From: an uncultured Chloroflexota bacterium
GTDB taxonomy: Bacteria > Chloroflexota > UBA11872 > VXNJ01
Length of the DNA stretch: 64,000 nucleotides
Direction: 5' to 3'
Assembly: GCA_913043205.1 (NCBI GenBank)
Contig: CAJWLF010000008.1
Coordinates: forward strand, 1-64,000
The position numbers and the translations under genes are program-made. The notes below the pieces were generated by a model. It did not search any database and was not told the origin of the DNA. It saw nothing but the letters and a program-made list of their open reading frames with translations. Below, piece by piece: positions 44,344 to 53,443 of this stretch; position 1 is the first letter of the stretch; the number at the start of each line of letters is the position of its first letter.

Positions 44344-44706
44344 ATGTCAGACGAACGATGGAAGTGTAATAGTTGCGACTCAGTGTTGAGCGGTGAGTAC
44401 AAGTTTTGTGTTCAATGTGGTTCTGAACGTGGATCCCTGAACCTATGTTCTGCGTGTGGTATAGAGTTGCAACCGAGATGGGACTACTGTGGTCGATGTG
44501 GACTAGAAACGCCGTTTGCAAGGCGCAATATGAATCAGCCCGAATTTGATGATATCGTTAAGGTGGTCGATGGCATTAGAGGAAACATTAAAGATAAGTT
44601 AGGGAGGGGTGTTCGTTATTTGTCGGATAATCCTGATGCGGTTTCTGATCAAGTTGAGGACTTGGTATCGAAAATAAAAACGAGGCTCCAAAAAGAAAAG
44701 AAGTAG
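44344..44706 (+). CDS. Double zinc-ribbon protein
   Basis: This small protein has about 120 residues. Two zinc ribbons occupy the N-terminal half: CNSCDSVLSGEYKFCVQCG and CSACGIELQPRWDYCGRCG, each with two CxxC pairs. The C-terminal 55 residues are a charged helix (RGNIKDKLGRGVRYLSDNPD...KIKTRLQKEKK). It is likely a nucleic-acid or protein adaptor of unknown role. It is followed at close range by another zinc-ribbon gene, so the two are probably in one operon. Confidence 0.75.
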   Translation: MSDERWKCNSCDSVLSGEYKFCVQCGSERGSLNLCSACGIELQPRWDYCGRCGLETPFARRNMNQPEFDDIVKVVDGIRGNIKDKLGRGVRYLSDNPDAVSDQVEDLVSKIKTRLQKEKK

Positions 44707-44739
44707 CTTGAATTGCCTGATTGTTCTAGGGGGTTATAT

Positions 44740-44949
44740 ATGCAGCAATCATATCGATGTAATAAATGTGACAATAGTGAATACAGGACAGGTGAATTAC
44801 GAACTACTGGATCGGGTCTGACTCGTTTTTTGAATATCCAAAACCAGAAGTACGCTACTGTGTCGTGTGCTGATTGTGGGTATACCGAGATTTACAGGCA
44901 GGATGGTGGTGGCAAACTAGGCAACATATTAGACATATTCACCAACTGA
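44740..44949 (+). CDS. Small Zn-ribbon nucleic-acid-binding protein (COG3478-like)
   Basis: From ATG 44740 the protein is 69 residues: MQQSYRCNKCDNSEYRTGEL then a central TTGSGLTRFLNIQNQKY and the second pair SCADCGYTEIY. The two CxxC pairs spaced by about 40 residues and the CGYTE-Y end match the COG3478 (DUF2082, YpzJ-like) Zn-ribbon family. Function is unknown beyond predicted nucleic-acid binding. It is 34 nt after the double zinc-ribbon gene. Confidence 0.78.
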   Translation: MQQSYRCNKCDNSEYRTGELRTTGSGLTRFLNIQNQKYATVSCADCGYTEIYRQDGGGKLGNILDIFTN

Positions 44950-44982
44950 ATGTATTTGTTTGCTTGACCAATGGGTGACTAG

Positions 44983-45624
44983 GTGAGAACAGCTGTATTA
45001 ATCGCTAGTATCATGTTGTTTGTTAGTTGCCAGTCTGCTCCGTCTTCTATGGATAAGGCAGAGCAGGCAGGCGGTAATAGGGTAGCAGTCCCGATAATGA
45101 TATTGCCGTTTAGTTCTGAAAATGAGCCTAAAGGAATAATACCGATTGGCGAGACAACTCGGCATCCTAATGATATGTATGGTCACGTTGGTTTGGATTT
45201 TCAATTTGATTATCAGCCTCCGCTCGTTGCAGTTGCGGACGGCATAGTGGTTGACATAATTTCGTACGGTGAAGGCCATTCAGGAACAGGGGGTGTGTTT
45301 GATGTTGCGATTGGATTTGAAGGATTTATGGCTATCTACAGCGGGTTGGCAGCAGTGTCTGATGAAATTTCCATTGACGGGAAAGTTATTAAGGGACAGA
45401 TAATAGGGTATCCATACCCGGTTGGCCCTCCTGAAAATGGATGGCATATGACGCATTGGGAATTTGGGGAATATCAGGGAGGAAGAACATTTACTCGTTT
45501 GTGCCCGGTGCCTTATTTCACTGTACAGGAACAGGACAGGCTCAAGTCGATTTGGCAAATTGCTTACTATGATGAAAAGGATAAATTTCCTGATCTGTGT
45601 AATGGAATATGGCGGAATTATTGA
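44983..45624 (+). CDS. Lipoprotein with an M23 (LytM)-like peptidase domain
   Basis: A lipoprotein signal ends in MLFVSC. The mature part has the M23 fold: HVGLDFQF (HxGxD), PPLVAVADGIVVDI, KGQIIGYPYPVG, and WHMTHWEFGEY for the HxH motif, read here as HxxHxE. M23 enzymes cut peptidoglycan cross-links; the altered last motif makes activity uncertain. 213 residues. It overlaps the MFS start by TGATG. It resembles the longer lipoprotein at the right edge of the window. Confidence 0.75.
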   Translation: MRTAVLIASIMLFVSCQSAPSSMDKAEQAGGNRVAVPIMILPFSSENEPKGIIPIGETTRHPNDMYGHVGLDFQFDYQPPLVAVADGIVVDIISYGEGHSGTGGVFDVAIGFEGFMAIYSGLAAVSDEISIDGKVIKGQIIGYPYPVGPPENGWHMTHWEFGEYQGGRTFTRLCPVPYFTVQEQDRLKSIWQIAYYDEKDKFPDLCNGIWRNY

Positions 45625-46940
45625 TGGCTGGAGTTTTTCAAGTCGGTATAGATAGACTGCGAACTATCGTACTGAACAAGCTACCTGCATTAAGCTATTC
45701 TGATTACAGACGACTGTTCTACTATTCGTTTTTTACTGCGGCATCGCGCTGGGCGCTCATGTTAGCCAGGGGGTGGCTGGTATTTGAGCTTACCGATTCG
45801 TCTTTAGCGGTCGGTGTAGTGACCTTTGCCGGGATGTCGCAGCTTATCATTGTAGGGCCAATAGCTGGAGCGGTAGCGGATAGGTTGGATCGAAGACAAC
45901 TTGCTCTGGCCGCCGTTCTCATCATGATGCTTTCCTCTTCGGTGTTAGCTGCTCTCACACTGGCAAATTGGGTGCAGGTTTGGCACGTTGTTGTATTGGC
46001 GGTGGTTCATGGAGTTGCTATGGCGATTGCCCAGCCATCTATCCAGGCTCTAATTCCAAATCTTGTTTCACAGCAGCATCTTCTGAATGCCGTATCTCTA
46101 AGTGGTATCGCTCAGCATGGTTCTAGATTAGCCGGACCTCTTATAGGAGGAATATTACTAGTAACTTTTGGCGCGGGAATTTGTTTTGTGTTTGCAACGC
46201 TAATCCTGATTTTTGCCTTGCTTCAACTTCTGTCAATTGAATATAGGACAACGGAAGCAGTAGATATCGAAAGGCCAAAAATTACTGTCGTTGGAATTGG
46301 ACGAGAAATTGCCGCTGGGATCAGTCATATTTGTCAAGATGCTCGGTTATATTCGATCATAGGGTGTGTCGGGTTTCATTGCGCCTTTACTATGGCATAC
46401 GAGGCGCTACTGCCTCGTATTGCTACCAATTTGGGTGGGGACAGCAACACTTACAGCACCATCGTTGTGGGGGTAGGTGCTGGTGCTGTAGTGGGAGTTC
46501 TATTCATTTCTACGATAAAGAATTCGGTGCTACAAGGTAGAGTTTTCACTTTCACTGGCTTGGTTAGTGGATTGGCTATGCTTGTATTGGCAACTACTAA
46601 CAATACTTCTATTGCGGTACTAGCAGCGGTATTTGTTGGCGGTTCGCAGGCAGGATATATGGCAATATCAAACGCATTAGTGCAAAAAGTAGTTCCGGAT
46701 TCATTCCGCGGTAGAGTGATGTCAATTTTTGCCATGATTGCCGGGGGCTTGATGGCGTTTATGAACTTAGGATTCGGGTGGTTTGCTGATATGTTGGGGG
46801 CGGATGTGTTGATGTTTGTCCCGGGGTTAGCTTGGGTAGTGATATTTTTAATTGCGGCATTAATATTGCCTGAATTTCAATCTGTTTTACGGCGAGGAGT
46901 GTTTCGTGATCAACCTGCAACGATCCAAAGTGGTGATTAG
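45624..46940 (+). CDS. MFS transporter (EntS/TetV-like exporter group)
   Basis: This 12-span major facilitator protein has about 438 residues. The first cytoplasmic loop carries the A motif in GAVADRLDRRQLALAAV, and the second half VPDSFRGRVMSIFAMIAGGL is the matching loop. The long stretch between spans 6 and 7 is typical. It belongs to the drug/siderophore exporter-like MFS_3 group. The start is at the TGATG overlap with the lipoprotein gene (track start 45609). It leads into the Gfo/Idh, TPP and sulfatase genes. Confidence 0.85.
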   Translation: MAGVFQVGIDRLRTIVLNKLPALSYSDYRRLFYYSFFTAASRWALMLARGWLVFELTDSSLAVGVVTFAGMSQLIIVGPIAGAVADRLDRRQLALAAVLIMMLSSSVLAALTLANWVQVWHVVVLAVVHGVAMAIAQPSIQALIPNLVSQQHLLNAVSLSGIAQHGSRLAGPLIGGILLVTFGAGICFVFATLILIFALLQLLSIEYRTTEAVDIERPKITVVGIGREIAAGISHICQDARLYSIIGCVGFHCAFTMAYEALLPRIATNLGGDSNTYSTIVVGVGAGAVVGVLFISTIKNSVLQGRVFTFTGLVSGLAMLVLATTNNTSIAVLAAVFVGGSQAGYMAISNALVQKVVPDSFRGRVMSIFAMIAGGLMAFMNLGFGWFADMLGADVLMFVPGLAWVVIFLIAALILPEFQSVLRRGVFRDQPATIQSGD

Positions 46941-46949
46941 GTACTGAAT

Positions 46950-48050
46950 TTGGCGAGTAAGGTAAGGGTTGGAATAATCGGGTGCGGACCAAAGGGTGCG
47001 CAGGTTATGTATGCTCCAATATGGCGTTATCTGCGAGATATTGAATTAAAGGTAGTCTGGGATCCCAATTCAAATAATGCCCAAAAGCTTTGCCAATTAA
47101 TTGGTGAGGGCAAAGTAGTTGCAAATCTTGAAGCAATTTGGGGTTCGGACATAGACGCTGTGATTATTTCTTCGCCTGTGTGGGCTCACGCCACACAGGC
47201 GATTACGGCACTTCAGAACGGGTTCCACGTGTTCTGCGAAAAGCCTATGGCAAGGTCTGTGCAGGAATGCAGAGGGATGATCAATGCTGCGAACAACAAT
47301 GGGAAAGTTCTCATGATTGGGTTCATGAAGCGATATGACAAGAGCTTTCTAAAAGCCGCAGAGATGCTTAGGGCTGGTGATTTGGGCAAACTTATTGAAG
47401 TACGTTGTGATTGGTCCTTCAGCTCACCACGGATTGAACGCGTGGAAGGTAGCCGTGAGATGCCGGAAACTTGGGGAGGAGTGTTTCAAGACCATGGTAG
47501 TCATACGATTGATCTATGCCGATGGTGGTTGGGTGACGTAATCCATCTAAGTGGTGAAATTCAAGTGGTCGACCCAACCCGTACTGTAGAAGATCATGCA
47601 TCTGCAGTTATGCGACATGTTTCTGGTGGAACTAGCGTACATACAATCTCTCGAGTTCGGCATGGTCCAGTTGTTGAAAAATATGGTTTAGTGGGTACGG
47701 AAGCTACGTTGGAAATTCAATTCAATCGTAGCTTTAGCTACATATCTACAGATCCGTTTCATATGGAGCTGTATTCGTCTAATGGAGAACAACGTGATGT
47801 TACCGTCCATAATCTGCCTAACCTAGACGATGAAATCAAAAACAACGGCAGGTATACACGTGAATTGCAGCACTTTGTTGATTGTATAAATGGTGGCACG
47901 GAACCCATCACCTCGGGCATCGATGGGCTGCGAGCTATCGAGGCTGTAACTGCTGTATTCTATTCTTCTTGGGCTGGAAGAAAAATCAAGATGCCGTTTT
48001 CGGAGGAATTTGATTTTCGGAAAACTTTTGACGACACTCGTGGTGCTTAA
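46950..48050 (+). CDS. Gfo/Idh/MocA family oxidoreductase
   Basis: This NAD(P)-dependent sugar-type dehydrogenase has 366 residues. The Rossmann motif is RVGIIGCGPKGAQV, the catalytic Lys lies in HVFCEKPMARS, and the substrate-site block is FQDHGSHTIDLCRWWLG. The family oxidises or isomerises sugars and inositols; the exact substrate is unknown. It starts at TTG 10 nt after the MFS stop and ends 25 nt before the TPP gene, so it belongs to the same operon. Confidence 0.9.
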   Translation: MASKVRVGIIGCGPKGAQVMYAPIWRYLRDIELKVVWDPNSNNAQKLCQLIGEGKVVANLEAIWGSDIDAVIISSPVWAHATQAITALQNGFHVFCEKPMARSVQECRGMINAANNNGKVLMIGFMKRYDKSFLKAAEMLRAGDLGKLIEVRCDWSFSSPRIERVEGSREMPETWGGVFQDHGSHTIDLCRWWLGDVIHLSGEIQVVDPTRTVEDHASAVMRHVSGGTSVHTISRVRHGPVVEKYGLVGTEATLEIQFNRSFSYISTDPFHMELYSSNGEQRDVTVHNLPNLDDEIKNNGRYTRELQHFVDCINGGTEPITSGIDGLRAIEAVTAVFYSSWAGRKIKMPFSEEFDFRKTFDDTRGA

Positions 48051-48074
48051 AGAGCATGCTGAAGGTGGACTTAT

Positions 48075-49823
48075 ATGAATGGTGCTGACGTCCTGGTCGA
48101 TGCTTTGGAACGACATGGGGTTGAGTATGTGTTTGGAATCCCTGGGCATGGGAATACGAACATTCTTGATGCTCTAATTGAATCAAACATTGAATTCAAG
48201 CTTGTTCGTCATGAGCAAGCTGCTGCCCATATTGCAGATGGGTATGCTCGGGTGACTGGCAAGGTTGGCGTATGTTGCGCTTCTGTTGGCCCTGGGGCAG
48301 CCAATTTGATAATGGGCCTTGGAACGGCGATGTCTACTTCTAGTCCAGTTATGGCCATAATAGGATCCCCGATCAAGGGTTGGTTAGGAAGAGGGCAGCT
48401 CCAAGAGACTTCTAGGCCTGACAGTTCAAATTCGGATCAAGCCTTTACTCAGATGCTCCAACCTGTGACAAAACGGGTTTGGTCGACATGGGAGCCAAGT
48501 ATGATCCCATCTGCTGTTAGGAAAGCGTTTACAACGGCAAAAGTTGGTCGCCCGGGCACGGTTGCAATTGAGATTCCATGGGATGTGCAGTCAGAGCAGT
48601 GTGATGTTGTATACGAGCTACCAGACGCGTTTGCTTATTCTAGTCGTGAACGGGCTGGTCGCAAGGAAACTAATGACGCTGCAGAACTTCTTGTAGAGGC
48701 TGAATTACCTGTGATCATGGTAGGAAATGGGGTTCGAATATCTGATGCTGGGGCTGCTGTGATAGATCTGGCTGAGGCTCTTGGTGCGCCAATATCCAGT
48801 TCCTTTGTTGGCAAGGGATCGGTGCCAGAGGACCATCCCTTATGTGTGGGTATGTCCGGATGGCTCGGGCACCCTATAGCGCATGAATTAATCCGCGAAC
48901 ACGCTGATTTGATTCTCGCTGTTGGCTATCGCTTTTCAGATCAATCTACAAGCTGGTGGACTGAAGGCCTGCCTTTTGTGAAGGAAAATCGAATAGTTCA
49001 GATTGACTCAGAGGTTCGTGAAATGGCTCGCGCATATCCAGTAGAAATCGGTCTGGTAGGTGACGCACGGGCTATTCTAGAGGACCTGCTTGCTGAAGTG
49101 AATAGGCTAGGAGGGCGCACAAAGGCTGATAGGTCTAGAACAACAATATCTACGGCAAAAGATAAATTTGAGTTAGAGCTAACATCGCCAGACTTGGTGC
49201 CAATGCAACCATTACTGATAACTCAACAAGTTAGAGACGTGCTACCTGCGGCTTCAATACTTAGTGTTGATACTGGAAATCACGCTCACTATTTTTCTTG
49301 TTACTATCCGATTCTCGAAGGCGGGTATTTTTTAAACCCTGGTGGTTGGACTCCTATGGGATGGGGCCCGACAGCGATAATTGGAGCCAAGCTTGCGCGG
49401 CCTGATTTGCCTGCCGTATCAGTCACTGGTGATGGTGGCTTTCTTATGGTATGCCAAGAAGTTGCAACGGCTGTTGAATGGGAACTGCCGGTGATATGGC
49501 TTGTCTACAATAACCAGAGCCTAGGTGCAATCAGGGATGGACAGAAGGCTGACTTTGGTAATCGAATCACTGGGACGGAATTCAAGGTGCCAGTGGACTT
49601 TGCTGCGATGGCTCGCTCTATGGGGGCTGAGGGAATACGTATAGAGCATCACGACCAGGTGAAACCAGCTCTTCAACAGGCTCTTGATTGTGACAAGCCT
49701 TGTGTGATTGACCTTATCGTCGACCCTAACGCTAAACACCCGCCAGTTGCGGGGTCCTGGTATGAGCCGGGTAGAGCGGAACCAGCGCCTAAGCCTAGAG
49801 GATCTGAACGTCTTTATACCTAG
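48075..49823 (+). CDS. TPP-dependent enzyme, acetolactate synthase-like
   Basis: This 582-residue protein has the full ALS-type three domains. YVFGIPGHGNTN is close to the classical FGIPG, the activating Glu is in VRHEQAAAHIADGYARVTG, and VTGDGGFLM with NNQSLG forms the Mg-TPP motif. It differs from the two window paralogues, which lack FGIPG. It could be acetolactate synthase, glyoxylate carboligase or a 2-oxo acid decarboxylase; its neighbours (Gfo/Idh, sulfatase) favour a catabolic role. AAGGTGG lies before the ATG. Confidence 0.88.
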   Translation: MNGADVLVDALERHGVEYVFGIPGHGNTNILDALIESNIEFKLVRHEQAAAHIADGYARVTGKVGVCCASVGPGAANLIMGLGTAMSTSSPVMAIIGSPIKGWLGRGQLQETSRPDSSNSDQAFTQMLQPVTKRVWSTWEPSMIPSAVRKAFTTAKVGRPGTVAIEIPWDVQSEQCDVVYELPDAFAYSSRERAGRKETNDAAELLVEAELPVIMVGNGVRISDAGAAVIDLAEALGAPISSSFVGKGSVPEDHPLCVGMSGWLGHPIAHELIREHADLILAVGYRFSDQSTSWWTEGLPFVKENRIVQIDSEVREMARAYPVEIGLVGDARAILEDLLAEVNRLGGRTKADRSRTTISTAKDKFELELTSPDLVPMQPLLITQQVRDVLPAASILSVDTGNHAHYFSCYYPILEGGYFLNPGGWTPMGWGPTAIIGAKLARPDLPAVSVTGDGGFLMVCQEVATAVEWELPVIWLVYNNQSLGAIRDGQKADFGNRITGTEFKVPVDFAAMARSMGAEGIRIEHHDQVKPALQQALDCDKPCVIDLIVDPNAKHPPVAGSWYEPGRAEPAPKPRGSERLYT

Positions 49824-49943
49824 ATATGGGGCCTCCAAATGCTCCGGGATCAAATCAGTTGAACATGCGAATTCGACAAATGCTTAAGCACGTTACTAGA
49901 CTCGACTTGGATTGTCTTATTGTAATGGCACTGTGAGGTCTGT

Positions 49944-51413
49944 ATGAATGTTGTGTTCATAATGAATGATACTTGGCGATACGATTATGTTGGTGCTAAT
50001 GGGAATGATTGGATCCACACGCCAGTACTTGATCAATTTGCTGCAGAGAGTGCTGTGTTTGACCGAAGTTATATCGGATCATTTGCGACTATTCCGACCA
50101 GGCATGATTTGATGAAAGGGCGATTTGGTGAGCCGTTACATAGATGGCAACCATTACAATGGGATGCACTAACCATGCCAGAAGTACTTCGGGAAAATGG
50201 TGTGGTTACTATGTTGATAAATGACACTCCACATATGATCAATTATGGCTATGGTTTCGATCGTCCGTTTCATTCCTGGGAAATGATTCGTGGCAACGAA
50301 GTAGATCGTTCTCGTACTGACTGGTTTCCTACCTGGAGGATCGAGGATGCTGAAAAATTTCGCACAAACTCTCATATGGCGACTTACCATCGTCAGACTA
50401 TGAACAGGTCCCTTGAAGAAGAATACTTTGCGCCATTGGTTATGAAGGCAACGTGCGATTGGCTGGAGCGTAATGTTGGGCACGACCAATTTTTCTTATG
50501 GGTTGATTCATTTGATCCTCATGAACCGTGGGATCCTCCGCAACACTACGTCGATATGTACGCACCAGACTTTACTGGCACTTCTGTTTATTGGCCGCGA
50601 TATGGTCGCTCTGCGGAATTTCTTACTGAAGAAGAACAGACTCACATAAGAAACCTATTTGCTGCTGAATGTACTATGTGCGATTCCCATATTGGACGAG
50701 TACTGGAGAAAATTGACAACCTTGGCATGAGGGACAACACGGTTGTCATCATAATGTCTGATCACGGGCATTATTTTGGTGAACATGGGCTTCAGAGTAA
50801 AACTGGACCTCTCTATGAGGAAGTTTCCCACCAGATTCTCATGATTCGCCATCCTGATGGAATCGGTGCAGGTGAGCGTATTCAATCTCTCGTTCAATCA
50901 CCTGATGTAGCAGTTACGATTATGGATATGTTTGGAATTACTCCTCCAAAACAAATGGATGTACAGGGGCACTCCCTATTGCCACTGATGACAGGTAAAT
51001 TGGATTCTGTTCGAAACACTGCAGTATCAGGGGGATATCCGTTCTTTGTGCCAGAAACTGGAAGTGACAACAATCAGGGAATTTTTATGAACAAAGGATG
51101 GACATCTCTGACTGCGACTGGCCCAGAATGGTCGCTGATCGACTTTCCTGATAGGGATCTGTGGGAGCTGTATTATCTTCCGGACGATGTTGGAATGACT
51201 AGGAATTTAATTGAGGATAATCCGGGAGAAGCAGAGAGGCTGCATGGACATGTAATTCAATTTTTGGAGGGCAACAAAGCACCTAACTGGATGCAGAATC
51301 TTTGGAAAAATGGCCCTGTTGGAGTAGAACCGCCTGCGAGAGACAAATTTCTTGAACTAGTTCGTAAGAAAGGAATGCCTCATGCGACGCCGCTGGATGG
51401 AAGTATCCTTTGA
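49944..51413 (+). CDS. Sulfatase superfamily hydrolase with Thr at the nucleophile position
   Basis: This alkaline-phosphatase superfamily sulfatase/phosphonate-hydrolase type enzyme has 489 residues. The nucleophile motif, normally C/S-x-P-S-R, is T49-I-P-T-R in SFATIPTRHDLMKGR, so no formylglycine can form. The first metal motif is MNDTWRYD (usually DD). The late metal motif SDHGHYFGEHG is intact, and DSFDPHEPW is typical of the PMH-like branch. It may be a phosphodiesterase or phosphonate hydrolase using Thr, as in nucleotide pyrophosphatases, rather than a sulfatase. Confidence 0.85.
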   Translation: MNVVFIMNDTWRYDYVGANGNDWIHTPVLDQFAAESAVFDRSYIGSFATIPTRHDLMKGRFGEPLHRWQPLQWDALTMPEVLRENGVVTMLINDTPHMINYGYGFDRPFHSWEMIRGNEVDRSRTDWFPTWRIEDAEKFRTNSHMATYHRQTMNRSLEEEYFAPLVMKATCDWLERNVGHDQFFLWVDSFDPHEPWDPPQHYVDMYAPDFTGTSVYWPRYGRSAEFLTEEEQTHIRNLFAAECTMCDSHIGRVLEKIDNLGMRDNTVVIIMSDHGHYFGEHGLQSKTGPLYEEVSHQILMIRHPDGIGAGERIQSLVQSPDVAVTIMDMFGITPPKQMDVQGHSLLPLMTGKLDSVRNTAVSGGYPFFVPETGSDNNQGIFMNKGWTSLTATGPEWSLIDFPDRDLWELYYLPDDVGMTRNLIEDNPGEAERLHGHVIQFLEGNKAPNWMQNLWKNGPVGVEPPARDKFLELVRKKGMPHATPLDGSIL

Positions 51414-51558
51414 ATTGTTTATCGGAATACGCTACATCGGGATTCTAGCCCTGTGAATTTTGATCCGGGACCGATTTCTTAGCAAAAACAGTTCTGTTTG
51501 AAGGTTGCCGCCGTTCGCTAAAGCTGATCCAGCTGCTCCGCCTGGCGTTACTTCAGGG

Positions 51559-52040
51559 TTAACGAGGCCGTTGTTGGAGCATATCGCCTAGCGCACGAAT
51601 GTGTTCAGGTCCGGTGCCACAACAGCCGCCGATCACCTGGGCACCAAGGTCTAGCCATTTGGCTGCCTCGCAGGCATAGGTGGCCTCAGACATAGGACCG
51701 TATATCCATTCTGGGTCCTCCCACCGCCCAGAATGTGCGTATGTTCCAAGGTGCCCCGACCAGTGTTCAACAACGATTTTGAAGCTCTTTTCAATGGCTT
51801 TCACGTCGGTATGCATGATTGATATCAGGTCGATATCCTCTTCCGCCACGGCGTCTACACCCTCTGCAAGCGGTATGCCGTCCAGCAATTTCACAGAGCC
51901 GTCGGGGTCAACACGAGTAGAAAACCCGACCCAAACTGGCAAGCCCGAACGTTGCGCCGCTCGATCTCGGTGCCGGTTGCCCCATCGATCAAGACTACTC
52001 CACCGGTGTCTAGCTCGGATTTAAGGTCGCTATAGTTCAT
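51559..52040 (-). pseudogene. Homocysteine S-methyltransferase-like gene with internal deletion
   Basis: The N-terminal fragment from ATG 52040 encodes MNYSDLKSELDTGGVVLIDG then ATGTEIERRNV, the start of the homocysteine methyltransferase barrel. It shifts frame at about 51945 into PVWVGFSTRVDPDGS and runs to the zinc motif GGCCGTGPEHIRAL. About 150 residues of the normal barrel, including the first zinc Cys, are missing at the junction. The track shows only the 127-residue second part. The product cannot be an intact enzyme. It lies between the Thr-sulfatase and the beta-helix gene. Confidence 0.75.
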
Positions 52041-52077
52041 CTTGCTGCCGCATTAGGTTTGATCCGTCTCTCCAAAT

Positions 52078-53355
52078 CTATGATTTCATAATTTCGATTT
52101 GCTCAGACATAAGCTGTGTAACAAAACTCTGGAGCTGATTTTCTAGACTTGCCGCCCAGAAATGAGTAGTGCTGGATTCACCTACATTATCTTTATCGAC
52201 AGTTTCTTCACCGAGAGAAAGCACACTATCTTCTGAAAACAAGTTAATGTTGTTTCCGGTAATAACGTTCTTTTTGGACGCCTTATCCTCATAAATTCCA
52301 TATTTCATGGGCGGACATACTTGCCAGTTGAAAATGCTGTTTCCGGTAACAGCGTAACCGTGCGTGTCTATCATATTGATGCCGTTAAATGGTTCAAAAT
52401 CTTCGGGTAATAGTTCGGATGAAGTTCCATTGACTACCGGTAATTCAGAGTTCCAGCTTCCGGTGTCAATGATCTCATTTCCGACTATCGTGCCCCATCG
52501 TGCGTTATTAGTAATTATTCCATGTTCGGTATGCCAGCAAAATATGTTGCTTGATAGGTTGAATTCGTGCGACTCTTCAACGACGACTGCCGGTCCGGTG
52601 ATTTGAAAAGTGCGACAGCCTGATATTAAGACACTATTGCTGGTTTTGTGTATGTGGAATGCGATGTCATGCGTTTGGTACACAGTGCATGCCACAATGT
52701 TGGCGACTGTTGTTTCATTTAGCTCAATGCCTTTGCCTCCTCCAAAAATAGTGCAATTGCTCACAAGGTTTGGCACACAGAACCCGGCCCGTGTGAATTG
52801 CCAGGTCGATGTGGAGACGGATCCTGACCCTAGATCCCTCTCAGCCACGAAGCACTTGTTGTTGTGTAGTGCAACGTTGGCCTTGCCATTTCCGGCAAGG
52901 CTGCAACCGCGAATTTCACACAAGAAGCAATGGTTTTTCATTAATATGCCGTAATCGGCGAATCCTATACAGATCAAATCACGCACGGAACAGTTTCCAC
53001 AATAATCCAGGATGATTCCTGTTTTGGCATTCCTATTTGGCCCGGCGACAATTCGCATGTCTGCAATGGATACGCCGTTGATACCTTCGCACACAAGACC
53101 TGCATAATGGTTTGCAATGAGTCGCGTGCCACGCCCTACACCCCTCAACGTGATGTTATTGGTCAATTGGATTGGACGATCCAATGTAAAGTCACCGTTT
53201 TCCAGTAACACTTGACCACCGTTACCTTGGAATTGATCGATAGCGTGCTCGATAACTGAGGCGGCACTGTCTGATTCATGCAAAATTTTACGACTTATGT
53301 TGCCGATAGCCCTATATATTTGGTTGTCGGCAACTACCAATATGCTCTCATTCAT
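52078..53355 (-). CDS. Right-handed parallel beta-helix protein
   Basis: This 425-residue protein has many short repeats of the N-G/N-x-I type, such as NNITLRGVGRGTRL, GVSIADMRIV, NCSVRDLICIG and GYAVTGNSIFNW, the mark of pectate-lyase-like and NosD-like parallel beta-helices. There is no clear signal peptide. A helical cap ends the protein. Such folds bind or cleave polysaccharides or act as epimerases. It is near an epoxide hydrolase and a lyase-like gene on the same strand, all in one possible carbohydrate unit. Confidence 0.75.
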   Translation of the reverse strand: MNESILVVADNQIYRAIGNISRKILHESDSAASVIEHAIDQFQGNGGQVLLENGDFTLDRPIQLTNNITLRGVGRGTRLIANHYAGLVCEGINGVSIADMRIVAGPNRNAKTGIILDYCGNCSVRDLICIGFADYGILMKNHCFLCEIRGCSLAGNGKANVALHNNKCFVAERDLGSGSVSTSTWQFTRAGFCVPNLVSNCTIFGGGKGIELNETTVANIVACTVYQTHDIAFHIHKTSNSVLISGCRTFQITGPAVVVEESHEFNLSSNIFCWHTEHGIITNNARWGTIVGNEIIDTGSWNSELPVVNGTSSELLPEDFEPFNGINMIDTHGYAVTGNSIFNWQVCPPMKYGIYEDKASKKNVITGNNINLFSEDSVLSLGEETVDKDNVGESSTTHFWAASLENQLQSFVTQLMSEQIEIMKS

Positions 53356-53443
53356 AGCATGTCTTCCTTTGTGAAATTTGACCTATTTTGTCATGATCTG
53401 CATTTGAGCTTAATGTAGCTGCATGGTATCTAACTGAAATAAT

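Noticed and set aside
51680-52024. Plus-strand 114-aa ORF
   Set aside because: It is a shadow of the decayed homocysteine methyltransferase gene.
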